Source: an uncultured Bacilli bacterium (GTDB lineage Bacteria > Bacillota_I > Bacilli_A > RF39 > UBA660). From it: a DNA stretch of 5,029 nucleotides. A model generated the notes under the pieces. That model ran no database searches and was not told the origin of the DNA. It worked only from the letters and a program-made list of their open reading frames with translations. The DNA lies in NCBI GenBank assembly GCA_947585065.1, contig CANPWX010000086.1, positions 1 to 5,029 on the forward strand, written 5' to 3'. This document shows positions 1 to 5,029 of the stretch, one piece after another. Every line of letters begins with the position of its first letter. Position 1 is the first letter of the stretch. The translations under genes were made by a program, and so were the position numbers.

Positions 1-528
1 AATCCTAATAGAGTTTATCAATATGAACGAAGTAGAGATTTTGGTGATTATTGCTTTCGTGATCATTCTTGTGAGTACGGTGTATGTGATGATAAGACTA
101 AGAAATGTAGTAATAGTTACTTTTGTAATGATCACGCGACTAGGAATTATGTATCTAGTGGGTATGTTGGAATGATGTATCCAAGTGATTACGGGTATGC
201 GGCAAGTGGCTCAAATAGAAATAATTGCATTTCTTCTCTATCTATGTATAAAACAGATTGGCCAGATAAATGTAAAAGTGATGATTGGATTATTACTGAT
301 TATCTAGGAACTGGTACACCACAGTGGACAATGTTTCCTTATAGTGATGAGACATCTGCTGCTGCTATTGTTCGGTTGGATTCTTCTGGAAAACTTTCTG
401 TAGATTATACTTATGGTTCTGCTATTCGTTCTATTGATGTACGGCCTACTGTCTATTTAAAAGAAAATGTTAAAATTAATGGTGGAAGTGGAACGTCTTT
501 TGATCCTTTTACTTTGACTCTTAGTTAA
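1..528 (+). CDS. Cysteine-rich putative secreted/surface protein, C-terminal part (5' end outside window)
   Basis: The frame is open from base 1 to the TAA at 526-528 (175 residues). The first Met is residue 58 and has no good ribosome binding site, so the gene starts left of the window. Seven cysteines are visible: 18, 24, 29, 36, 42 (a tight cluster), then 76 and 91. A Gly/Tyr/Ser/Trp-rich stretch follows (GMMYPSDYGYA at 57-67; Trp 87, 96 and 109), and the end carries VRPTVYLKENVKI (147-159) then GGSGTSFDPFTL (161-172). From memory, this 'VRPxxYLK...VKI...GxGTxxxPFxL' ending recurs in large exported or prepilin-like proteins of uncultured Bacillota; I cannot confirm the family here. The cysteines and lack of a membrane helix suggest an extracellular, disulfide-stabilised domain (inference). 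The function is unknown. It is a separate unit from rpsF: a terminator overlaps its stop and a new promoter follows. Confidence 0.8.
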   Translation, partial: NPNRVYQYERSRDFGDYCFRDHSCEYGVCDDKTKKCSNSYFCNDHATRNYVSSGYVGMMYPSDYGYAASGSNRNNCISSLSMYKTDWPDKCKSDDWIITDYLGTGTPQWTMFPYSDETSAAAIVRLDSSGKLSVDYTYGSAIRSIDVRPTVYLKENVKINGGSGTSFDPFTLTLS

Positions 529-564
529 GAAAATGCTAGTTTTTGTTAGTATTTTCTTTTTTTT
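527..564 (+). terminator. Rho-independent terminator of the upstream surface-protein gene
   Basis: The arm 527-539 pairs with 546-558 over 13 base pairs, including two G-U pairs (535/550 and 539/546). The loop is six bases (540-545), and a run of eight T spans 557-564, overlapping the end of the stem. The stem begins inside the TAA stop codon (526-528), so termination is very tight to the gene end. The stem is AT-rich, as expected in this genome. It should isolate the upstream gene from the rpsF operon. Confidence 0.8.
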
Positions 565-577
565 GATCAAAAAATAG

Positions 578-606
578 TTTACTTTAGAAGAAAGTTTTGT
601 TAAAAT
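578..606 (+). promoter_or_regulatory. Sigma-A-type promoter of the rpsF-ssb-rpsR operon
   Basis: The -35 candidate TTTACT (578-583, four of six matches to TTGACA) is separated by exactly 17 bases from TAAAAT (601-606). The -10 is preceded by TG at 598-599 plus one base, an extended -10 that compensates for imperfect hexamers. Transcription would start near 612-614, leaving a leader of about 65 bases before rpsF. The position right after the upstream terminator and before the structured leader supports the call. Confidence 0.7.
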
Positions 607-628
607 AATTCTCGAGTAAATGAGTTTG

Positions 629-670
629 CTCCTTGCTTTTTAAGGAAAAGCCATTAGACCATGAGGAGGT
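629..670 (+). promoter_or_regulatory. Probable S6:S18-binding rpsF mRNA leader that sequesters the Shine-Dalgarno
   Basis: The stem 629-634 (CTCCTT) pairs with 663-668 (GAGGAG), which contains most of the rpsF Shine-Dalgarno (AGGAGGTG, 664-671). Stacked inside is a hairpin of 635-640 (GCTTTT) with 646-651 (AAAAGC) around a five-base loop. The 3' strand between the stems leaves an 11-base bulge (652-662) containing GACCAT. A hairpin with a 3' bulge next to the ribosome binding site is the layout described for the S6:S18 autoregulatory element upstream of rpsF in many bacteria, where the protein complex binds a CCG in the bulge, mimicking its 16S rRNA site. Here the bulge reads CCA rather than CCG. 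By inference, excess S6:S18 stabilises the fold and represses rpsF translation. A competing pairing of 630-634 with 642-646 would free the Shine-Dalgarno. Confidence 0.62.
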
Positions 671-677
671 GTAAAAA

Positions 678-968
678 ATGAACAAATACGAAATTATGTT
701 TATTGTAAAAGCAACTATGGAAAGTGAAAATGTAAAGAAGACTGCTGAAACTTATAAAAAAATGATTACTGATTTACATGGAAAAGTTGCTGAATACAAA
801 GAACTAGGTGAAAAGCATCTTGCATATCCTATTAAAAAAGAAGTAAATGGATATTATTTTTTAATGCAAGTTGAGATTTCTAAAGATGAAATTGGAGAAT
901 TTGATCGTAAAATTCGTTTAGATGAAAATGTTTTAAGACATTTAATTATTCGTAAAGAAGGTGAGTAA
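678..968 (+). CDS. rpsF: 30S ribosomal protein S6
   Basis: S6 binds S18, and the pair joins the platform of the 30S subunit next to S15 on 16S rRNA. The 96-residue length is normal for the family. Typical S6 features are the N-terminal first beta strand KYEIMFIVK (3-11), the central LAYPIKKEVNGYYF segment (48-61) and RLDENVLRHLIIR (80-92) near the C-terminus. The ATG is set by AGGAGGTG at 664-671 with a six-base spacer. It is the first gene of an operon with ssb (5-base gap) and rpsR, the classic arrangement that co-produces the S6:S18 partners. Translation is probably autoregulated through the leader directly upstream. No irregularities were seen. Confidence 0.97.
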   Translation: MNKYEIMFIVKATMESENVKKTAETYKKMITDLHGKVAEYKELGEKHLAYPIKKEVNGYYFLMQVEISKDEIGEFDRKIRLDENVLRHLIIRKEGE

Positions 969-973
969 TTCAT

Positions 974-1459
974 ATGAATAAGGTTATTTTAATAGGAAGA
1001 TTATCTCGGGATCCAGAGCTTCGAACGACAGGAAGTGGTATTTCTGTAACTCGTTTTACGGTTGCTGTTTCTAGGCCGTATACTTCTCAAAATGCAACAA
1101 GTGGAAGTCAACCACAAACTGATTTTTTAAATTGTATTGCTTGGCGTAGACAAGCTGAAAATATTGCTAAGTATTGTACTAAAGGTTCTCAAGTTGCTGT
1201 TGAGGGAAGAATTCAAACTGGCTCTTATGATGGACAGGATGGGCAAAAACACTATACTACTGATATTGTTGCAGATAATGTCACATTTTTAAGTCGTTCG
1301 AGTGGAGAAAACAGTTATTCTAATACTAATAATAATTATTCTCAACCTATGCCTTCTTATGAGGAACCTCAAGATTTACCTTCTACGGATGTTTCCGAAG
1401 ATCCATTTAAAGATTTTGGTGAAGAAGTTGCTTTAGCAGATGATGATTTACCATTCTAA
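974..1459 (+). CDS. ssb: Single-stranded DNA-binding protein
   Basis: SSB coats single-stranded DNA at replication forks and repair sites and recruits partner proteins through its acidic tail. The 161-residue length is normal. The OB-fold covers about residues 1-107: NKVILIGRLSRDPELR (2-17), the FLNCIAWRRQAENIAKY core (51-67) and KGSQVAVEGRIQT (70-82). Residues 108-155 form a Ser/Asn/Gln/Pro-rich flexible linker, and the protein ends in DDDLPF (156-161), the conserved partner-binding tip (usually DDDIPF). Compared with the B. subtilis SsbA sequence as I remember it, the loop between the RP at 34-35 and DF at 50-51 is about four residues longer (polar Ser/Thr/Gln/Asn). The start is supported by AAGGTG (958-963), which lies within the end of rpsF, so translation may be coupled. 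The gene sits between the two genes of the S6:S18 pair. Confidence 0.97.
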   Translation: MNKVILIGRLSRDPELRTTGSGISVTRFTVAVSRPYTSQNATSGSQPQTDFLNCIAWRRQAENIAKYCTKGSQVAVEGRIQTGSYDGQDGQKHYTTDIVADNVTFLSRSSGENSYSNTNNNYSQPMPSYEEPQDLPSTDVSEDPFKDFGEEVALADDDLPF

Positions 1460-1477
1460 AAGAAAGGAGAATAAATT

Positions 1478-1696
1478 ATGGCAGAGTTTAATCGCAGAAA
1501 AAAGAAAAAAATTTGTCAAATGTGTGCTGGTAAAAGTGTTGATTATAAAGACGTGATGATTATTAATAAATATATTAGTGAAAAAGGAAAGATTTTACCA
1601 AGACGTATGACTGGTGCTTGTGCTGAACATCAAAGACATATTGCTCAACAAGTTAAATATGCAAGATTTATGGGATTGATTCCATTTGTTAAGTAG
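1478..1696 (+). CDS. rpsR: 30S ribosomal protein S18, zinc-ribbon (C+) form
   Basis: S18 heterodimerises with S6 on the 30S platform. The 72-residue length is normal. The family core is clear: VDYKDVMIINKYISEKGKILPRRMTG in outline (21-46), then a basic helix ending in ARFMGLIPFVK (62-72). The N-terminus is highly basic (RRKKKK, 6-11). CxxC at 13/16 and CxxH at 48/51 form a plausible zinc site. The same arrangement occurs in actinobacterial S18, whereas B. subtilis S18 lacks it. The start is fixed by AAAGGAG (1463-1469) with an eight-base spacer, 18 bases after the ssb stop. It is the last gene of the operon: the TAG stop lies inside a terminator stem. Confidence 0.97.
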   Translation: MAEFNRRKKKKICQMCAGKSVDYKDVMIINKYISEKGKILPRRMTGACAEHQRHIAQQVKYARFMGLIPFVK

Positions 1697-1717
1697 AAAG
1701 AAATTTCTACTTTTTTT
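1691..1717 (+). terminator. Rho-independent terminator of the rpsF-ssb-rpsR operon
   Basis: A perfect seven-base-pair stem, GTAGAAA (1693-1699) with TTTCTAC (1704-1710), closes a GAAA loop (1700-1703), a stable GNRA tetraloop. Seven T follow (1711-1717); the preceding AA (1691-1692) can add two A-T pairs with the first of them. The rpsR stop codon TAG (1694-1696) is inside the stem, so a terminating ribosome would cover the hairpin. Confidence 0.88.
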
Positions 1718-1727
1718 CTTACTTTAG

Positions 1728-1756
1728 TATACGAATTAAAAATTTTTTGATATAAT
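1728..1756 (+). promoter_or_regulatory. Sigma-A-type promoter of the rplI-dnaB-peptidase unit
   Basis: A consensus TATAAT lies at 1751-1756, preceded by TG (1748-1749) and one base: a complete extended -10. The best -35 at 17-base spacing is TATACG (1728-1733), only three of six matches, so recognition probably rests on the extended -10. The start of transcription would be near 1763, giving a short leader of about 25 bases with AGGAGGT at 1771-1777 and no room for a riboswitch. The site lies directly after the rpsR terminator. Confidence 0.78.
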
Positions 1757-1786
1757 AATTGTACTTTAAGAGGAGGTTCATAAATT

Positions 1787-2227
1787 ATGAAAGTCATTCT
1801 ATTAAAAGATGTAAAAGGTCAAGGAAAAAAAGATCAAATTATTGATGTTAGTGATGGGTATGCAACTAATTTTTTAATTAAAAAAGGCCTTGCTGTTGTG
1901 GAAACAAAAAGAAGTAAAGAAGTATTAAATAATGAAATACAAAAAAGAAATGAAGAGGAAGAACAAAAAGTAAAAAAACTTACGGAAATTATGAATCAAC
2001 TTAAGAATATAAAATTAGAATTTGTAGTAAAAACTGGAAAAGATGATAAAGTTTTTGGGGTGGTTACGAATAAACAAATTAGTGATGAATTTAAAAAAAT
2101 GGGTTATTCTATTGACAAAAAATGTATTAAAATGGATCATGTGATTGATTCTTTGGGGTGCCATGAAGTTTTGATAGAACTTCATAAACGTGTAATATTT
2201 CCAATTGTGGTTGTTTTAAAAAAGTAG
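1787..2227 (+). CDS. rplI: 50S ribosomal protein L9
   Basis: L9 binds 23S rRNA near the base of the L1 stalk and reaches across the ribosome surface; it supports fidelity and frame maintenance. The 146-residue length is normal. The N-terminal rRNA-binding domain (1-40) carries the family signature GYATNFLIKKGLAV (24-37). A charged Lys/Glu-rich helix (about 41-75) is the long connecting helix. The C-terminal domain (about 80-146) shows GKDDKVFGVVTNKQI (84-98) and LGCHEVLIELHKRV (123-136). The start is set by AGGAGGT (1771-1777) with a nine-base spacer. It is the first gene after a new promoter, and dnaB follows after seven bases. In many Bacillota gdpP (DHH-family phosphodiesterase) precedes rplI; here there is none between rpsR and rplI. 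Confidence 0.97.
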   Translation: MKVILLKDVKGQGKKDQIIDVSDGYATNFLIKKGLAVVETKRSKEVLNNEIQKRNEEEEQKVKKLTEIMNQLKNIKLEFVVKTGKDDKVFGVVTNKQISDEFKKMGYSIDKKCIKMDHVIDSLGCHEVLIELHKRVIFPIVVVLKK

Positions 2228-2230
2228 GTG
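2225..2230 (+). promoter_or_regulatory. Weak ribosome binding site of dnaB, overlapping the rplI stop
   Basis: TAGGTG at 2225-2230 includes the rplI stop codon TAG (2225-2227) and sits only four bases before the dnaB ATG (2235). It is shorter and closer than the AGGAGG sites of rpsF and rplI. This suggests that dnaB is translated mainly by ribosomes finishing rplI and at lower yield, suitable for a helicase needed in few copies (inference). Confidence 0.55.
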
Positions 2231-2234
2231 AATT

Positions 2235-3587
2235 ATGGCTGCAAGAGTGATGCCTCAGAATGTTGAGGCTGAAATGAGTGTACTGGGTGTTGCTTTTTTA
2301 AATCCGTATTCTTTTGAAAAAATTTTGGATAATATTACAGAAGATATGTTTTTTGTCGAGGCACATAAAAAAATATTTAATGCTTTAAGTAGTTTATATA
2401 AATCACAGATTCCTATAGATATTACAACTGTTAAAAATGAACTGGATAAACAAAAAAACTTGAATGCTATTGGTGGAATTGAGTATTTAAGTGAAATTAT
2501 TGATTCTGTCGCGACTAGTGCTAATTTAGATTATTATATGGATATTGTGAAGGATAAAGCTACTCGAAGAAAATTAATTGATACGGCAACTAATATTATT
2601 ACAAATGCTTATAATGAGGAAGATCAATTGACTCACTTACTTGATGATTCTGAACAAAAAGTTTTAAATGTTGTTCGTGCTAGACAAACTAGTGAATTTA
2701 AACCTATTTCGGAAGCTTTAAGGGAAGCTCATGAGCATTTGGAAATTATTAGTAAAAATAAGTCAGTTATTACTGGTCTTCCTTCTGGCTTTTTAGATTT
2801 GGATAAGGCTACTAGTGGATTCCATGAAGGAGAGCTTATTATTATTGCAGCTCGTCCTGGTATGGGTAAAACTGCTTTTGCTCTTAATATCGCGACGAAT
2901 GCTGCTATGAAAACAGAAAAAGCAATTGCTATTTTTAACTTGGAGATGAGTGCTGATCAGCTTGTTAATCGAATGATTAGTTCTGTTGGTCAAATTGAAA
3001 ATGATAAACTTAAAACAGGTATGCTTAATGATAATGATTGGAAACGTTATACAGAGGCTATGAGTGAGCTTGCTGATACTAATATTTTTATTGAAGATAA
3101 TGCTTCGATCACCGCGCCTGAAATTAAAGCAAAATGTCGTCGACTTGCTAGTAATCCGAAAGGACTAGGGTTAGTTATTATTGATTATTTACAATTAGTT
3201 ACTACGGGTGGAAGAGTTGAATCAAGACAAGTGGAAGTATCTGAAATTTCACGTTCTTTTAAAACCATGGCTATGGAATTAAAAGTTCCTGTTATTGCTC
3301 TTGCTCAACTTTCTCGTGGTGTAGAGCAAAGAAGAGAGTCTAATCAACCTAAATTATCTGATTTAAGAGAGTCTGGTTCTATTGAACAAGATGCTGATTT
3401 GGTATTATTTATTAATCGACAAGATTATTTTGAAGCGAAAACAGCTGATAATAAACAAAATATTGTTCCTGTGGATCTTATTATCGCGAAGCATCGACGT
3501 GGAAGTACAGGGTTCTATCAATTGTTATTTGAACTTAATAAAAGCATTTTTAAATCTTTCACACCTGTTGATGAGAATAACTTTTAA
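2235..3587 (+). CDS. dnaB: Replicative DNA helicase DnaB (called DnaC in B. subtilis)
   Basis: This is the hexameric ATP-driven 5'-3' helicase that opens the replication fork and contacts primase. The 450-residue length is typical and no intein is present. The N-terminal domain spans about residues 6-105, starting with the family's MPQNVEAEMSVLG (6-18). A helical linker runs about 106-175. The RecA-like motor (about 176-450) has Walker A ARPGMGKT (206-213), catalytic Glu in NLEMS (E237), Walker B LVIIDYLQL (313-321, D317), the AQLSR motif (357-361), LRESGSIEQDADLV (377-390) and the arginine-finger/piston segment AKHRRGSTG (418-426). Conserved NTD sequence begins within six residues of the chosen ATG. 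Met6 is an alternative start but lacks a good ribosome binding site. It is seven bases after rplI; a peptidase gene follows after 12 bases. A helicase loader would be encoded elsewhere. Confidence 0.98.
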   Translation: MAARVMPQNVEAEMSVLGVAFLNPYSFEKILDNITEDMFFVEAHKKIFNALSSLYKSQIPIDITTVKNELDKQKNLNAIGGIEYLSEIIDSVATSANLDYYMDIVKDKATRRKLIDTATNIITNAYNEEDQLTHLLDDSEQKVLNVVRARQTSEFKPISEALREAHEHLEIISKNKSVITGLPSGFLDLDKATSGFHEGELIIIAARPGMGKTAFALNIATNAAMKTEKAIAIFNLEMSADQLVNRMISSVGQIENDKLKTGMLNDNDWKRYTEAMSELADTNIFIEDNASITAPEIKAKCRRLASNPKGLGLVIIDYLQLVTTGGRVESRQVEVSEISRSFKTMAMELKVPVIALAQLSRGVEQRRESNQPKLSDLRESGSIEQDADLVLFINRQDYFEAKTADNKQNIVPVDLIIAKHRRGSTGFYQLLFELNKSIFKSFTPVDENNF

Positions 3588-3594
3588 AAAGGAG
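3588..3594 (+). promoter_or_regulatory. Ribosome binding site fixing the start of the M23 peptidase gene
   Basis: AAAGGAG at 3588-3594 immediately follows the dnaB stop (3585-3587) and lies five bases before ATG at 3600-3602. It is strong and well spaced, and the ATG opens onto a lysine-then-hydrophobic signal/anchor sequence. This makes 3600 the clear start. Confidence 0.85.
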
Positions 3595-3599
3595 TATTT

Positions 3600-5029
3600 A
3601 TGAAGAAAGAAAATTTAATTGTGGGGGTTGTTATTGTTGTTTTAATTATCACTTTTTTACTTAATGGATTTCATCCGATGAATCGAACTTCTAAAAATGT
3701 TTATCAAGTGTATTTAAATGGAGAGAAACTTGGTGTAATTCCTGATAAAGATGAATTATTAGATCTTATTAATGAGGGACAGCAAGATATTCGAGATACT
3801 TATCATGTGAATCAGGTTTATCCTCCTAATGGTTTTAATATTGAAGAGTATGTTACTTATCATGATACTATTACTACTGCTGATGCAATATATCAAGAAA
3901 TTAAAGATAAAAGTGATTTTACAATTGAAGGATATTTGATTACGATTACAAGACCAAAAAGTGAAACAGAAGAAGAGAAAGTTACTAATATTTATGTTTT
4001 AGATGATGAAATTTATAAAGAAGCAGAACATCGTTTTATTACTACTTTTGTGAATGAAAGTGATTATGAGGCTTATATTAGTAATTCTCAAGAGGCTATA
4101 CGGGATGTAGGTTCTATTATTAATCACATGGCGTTTGAGGAAAATATTGTGATTAAAAAGGCTTATATTCCTGTGAAAAATAAAATCTTTACGAATGCAG
4201 ATGAACTTACTCAGTACTTACTTTATGGAACTACAGAACCTCAAAAAAATTATGTGGTGAAACAAGGAGATACTTTAAAGAGTATTGCGGATGCTAGTGA
4301 ATTAAATGTTCGAGAACTTATGATTTTAAATCCTAAATTTCGTAATGAAAGTGCTGTTCTAGCGATTGGAGATACTTTAGCAAATGGTATTATTAATCCT
4401 ATTTTAACTTTATATGAAGAAGTACGTTCTACGGAAGATGTGGAACAAGCTTTTACGAAAGTGACTGTTACCGATAATTCAATGGGATATGGTACTAGTA
4501 AAGTGACTCAACCTGGAGTGACTGGGCTTGAGAGAATTACTCAGGAGTATCGTATAATTAATGGTGAACGTACACAGGATACGAATGTGATTAGTAAAGT
4601 AACGATAAGAGAAGCTGTTCAAGAAATTACATCGGTAGGTCCAAAATATTATCCAAATACAAGTGGTGGTACAGGAAATTATTTAGAAACTGGTTTAGAC
4701 TGGGGATGGCCTACCAATACTCCTTATGTTATTACAACCGATTATGAACCAAGATGGGGTTCTTTCCACCGTGGACTTGATATTTCTGGTACTGGTTTTG
4801 GGTCTCCTATTTATGCTGCTAGAGATGGAGTGGTTGTCGAGACAAACAATACTTGTCCAAATTATGGATATTATGGTAATATGTGTGGTGGAAGTTATGG
4901 AAACTTTGTATCTATTGATCATGGAAATAACTATTATACATTATATGGACACATGAAAAGTGATTTAGTGGTGAATGTTGGAGATCGAGTAAAACGTGGG
5001 CAAATTATTGGATACATGGGTAGTAGTGG
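3600..5029 (+). CDS. Membrane-anchored LysM-G5-M23 peptidoglycan metallopeptidase (3' end outside window)
   Basis: The frame is open from ATG 3600 to the right edge (476 whole residues seen). Residues 1-3 (MKK) and a hydrophobic helix (about 6-22) form an uncleaved signal anchor or signal peptide without a lipobox Cys. Residues 33-210 are an extracellular region I cannot name. A LysM domain follows (about 217-262, YVVKQGDTLKSIA ... LNP), which binds peptidoglycan. A G5-like domain (about 283-346, with EYRIINGER at 316-324) comes next. The M23 domain (from about 376) shows zinc ligands H390 and D394 in HRGLD, and the catalytic-type His of LYGHM (H451). The window ends at GYMGSS, just before the expected HLHFE zinc/catalytic motif, so activity cannot be confirmed. 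C419 and C429 lie in a Gly/Tyr-rich insertion. The role is probably cell-wall hydrolysis or its regulation outside the membrane. It is 12 bases after dnaB with a strong ribosome binding site, so it is likely part of the rplI-dnaB unit. Confidence 0.93.
   Translation, partial: MKKENLIVGVVIVVLIITFLLNGFHPMNRTSKNVYQVYLNGEKLGVIPDKDELLDLINEGQQDIRDTYHVNQVYPPNGFNIEEYVTYHDTITTADAIYQEIKDKSDFTIEGYLITITRPKSETEEEKVTNIYVLDDEIYKEAEHRFITTFVNESDYEAYISNSQEAIRDVGSIINHMAFEENIVIKKAYIPVKNKIFTNADELTQYLLYGTTEPQKNYVVKQGDTLKSIADASELNVRELMILNPKFRNESAVLAIGDTLANGIINPILTLYEEVRSTEDVEQAFTKVTVTDNSMGYGTSKVTQPGVTGLERITQEYRIINGERTQDTNVISKVTIREAVQEITSVGPKYYPNTSGGTGNYLETGLDWGWPTNTPYVITTDYEPRWGSFHRGLDISGTGFGSPIYAARDGVVVETNNTCPNYGYYGNMCGGSYGNFVSIDHGNNYYTLYGHMKSDLVVNVGDRVKRGQIIGYMGSS

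Noticed and set aside
172..528. Start of the upstream gene at ATG 172 (118 residues)
   Set aside because: The same frame is open back to base 1 with protein-like, cysteine-rich content, and no ribosome binding site precedes 172. It is an internal methionine.
1318..1342. AAT/ACT-rich tract in ssb resembling a short tandem repeat
   Set aside because: It encodes the Asn-rich disordered linker expected in SSB; the units are irregular and few.
2793..2993. Antisense reading frame of 66 codons
   Set aside because: It lies wholly opposite the conserved DnaB motor domain, has no recognisable motif and is a shadow of that gene.
2250..3587. Alternative dnaB start at Met6 (2250)
   Set aside because: No Shine-Dalgarno stands before it, while 2235 has TAGGTG and tight spacing to rplI. 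The difference is only five residues.
3382..3603. 73-codon frame overlapping the end of dnaB and the start of the peptidase gene
   Set aside because: It has Ile/Leu/Lys-rich low-complexity content, no ribosome binding site, and overlaps conserved DnaB sequence through LFINR and AKHRRG. It is a shadow frame.
4695..4956. Two overlapping frames, one on each strand (4726-4956 + and 4695-4922 -)
   Set aside because: Both lie inside the M23 catalytic domain coding region, whose own frame contains the HRGLD and LYGHM motifs.
1..5029. Possible TGA-as-tryptophan code, because all five visible stops from rpsF onward and the upstream gene's stop are TAA or TAG
   Set aside because: The eight tryptophan codons I read are all TGG and none is an in-frame TGA. 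Six stops are too few to infer reassignment.

Overview
The window is AT-rich bacterial chromosome from a low-GC Gram-positive organism (Bacillota, Bacilli/Erysipelotrichia-like or an uncultured relative such as the RF39-type lineages). This assignment is inferred. The supporting observations are the AT-biased codon choice, strong AGGAGG-type ribosome binding sites, the gene order rpsF-ssb-rpsR ... rplI-dnaB, and short stem plus T-run terminators. A cell wall is implied by the peptidoglycan-type M23 peptidase with LysM and G5 domains. The eight Trp codons I read are all TGG and no gene uses an in-frame TGA, so nothing points to the mycoplasma code.

Layout. Positions 1-528 hold the 3' end of a cysteine-rich, probably secreted or surface protein; its frame is open to the left edge. 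An intrinsic terminator at 527-564 overlaps its stop codon. A sigma-A-type promoter with extended -10 (578-606) and a structured leader (about 629-670) follow. The leader fits the known S6:S18 autoregulatory element and pairs with the rpsF Shine-Dalgarno. The operon rpsF (678-968), ssb (974-1459), rpsR (1478-1696) comes next and is closed by a GAAA-loop terminator at 1691-1717. A second extended -10 promoter (1728-1756) starts rplI (1787-2227), dnaB (2235-3587) and an M23 peptidase gene (3600 to the right edge), which are closely spaced and look co-transcribed.

How the genes work together. The first operon makes the S6:S18 pair that sits on the 30S platform, with single-strand DNA-binding protein encoded between them. 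The second makes 50S protein L9 and the replicative helicase DnaB. The two units therefore couple ribosome supply with replication-fork supply. The third gene of the second unit extends this to the envelope: it encodes a membrane-anchored LysM-G5-M23 protein expected to bind and cut (or regulate cutting of) peptidoglycan. The window ends just before the last zinc-binding motif of that protein.

Most of the window is conserved housekeeping DNA. The parts worth a second look are the two cysteine-containing extracellular proteins at the edges, the rpsF leader, the zinc-type S18 and the operon position of the peptidase. I see no mobile element, CRISPR array, tRNA, rRNA or clear new defence-type system. 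No intergenic stretch exceeds 300 bases; the longest is about 150 bases (529-677) and is filled by terminator, promoter and leader.
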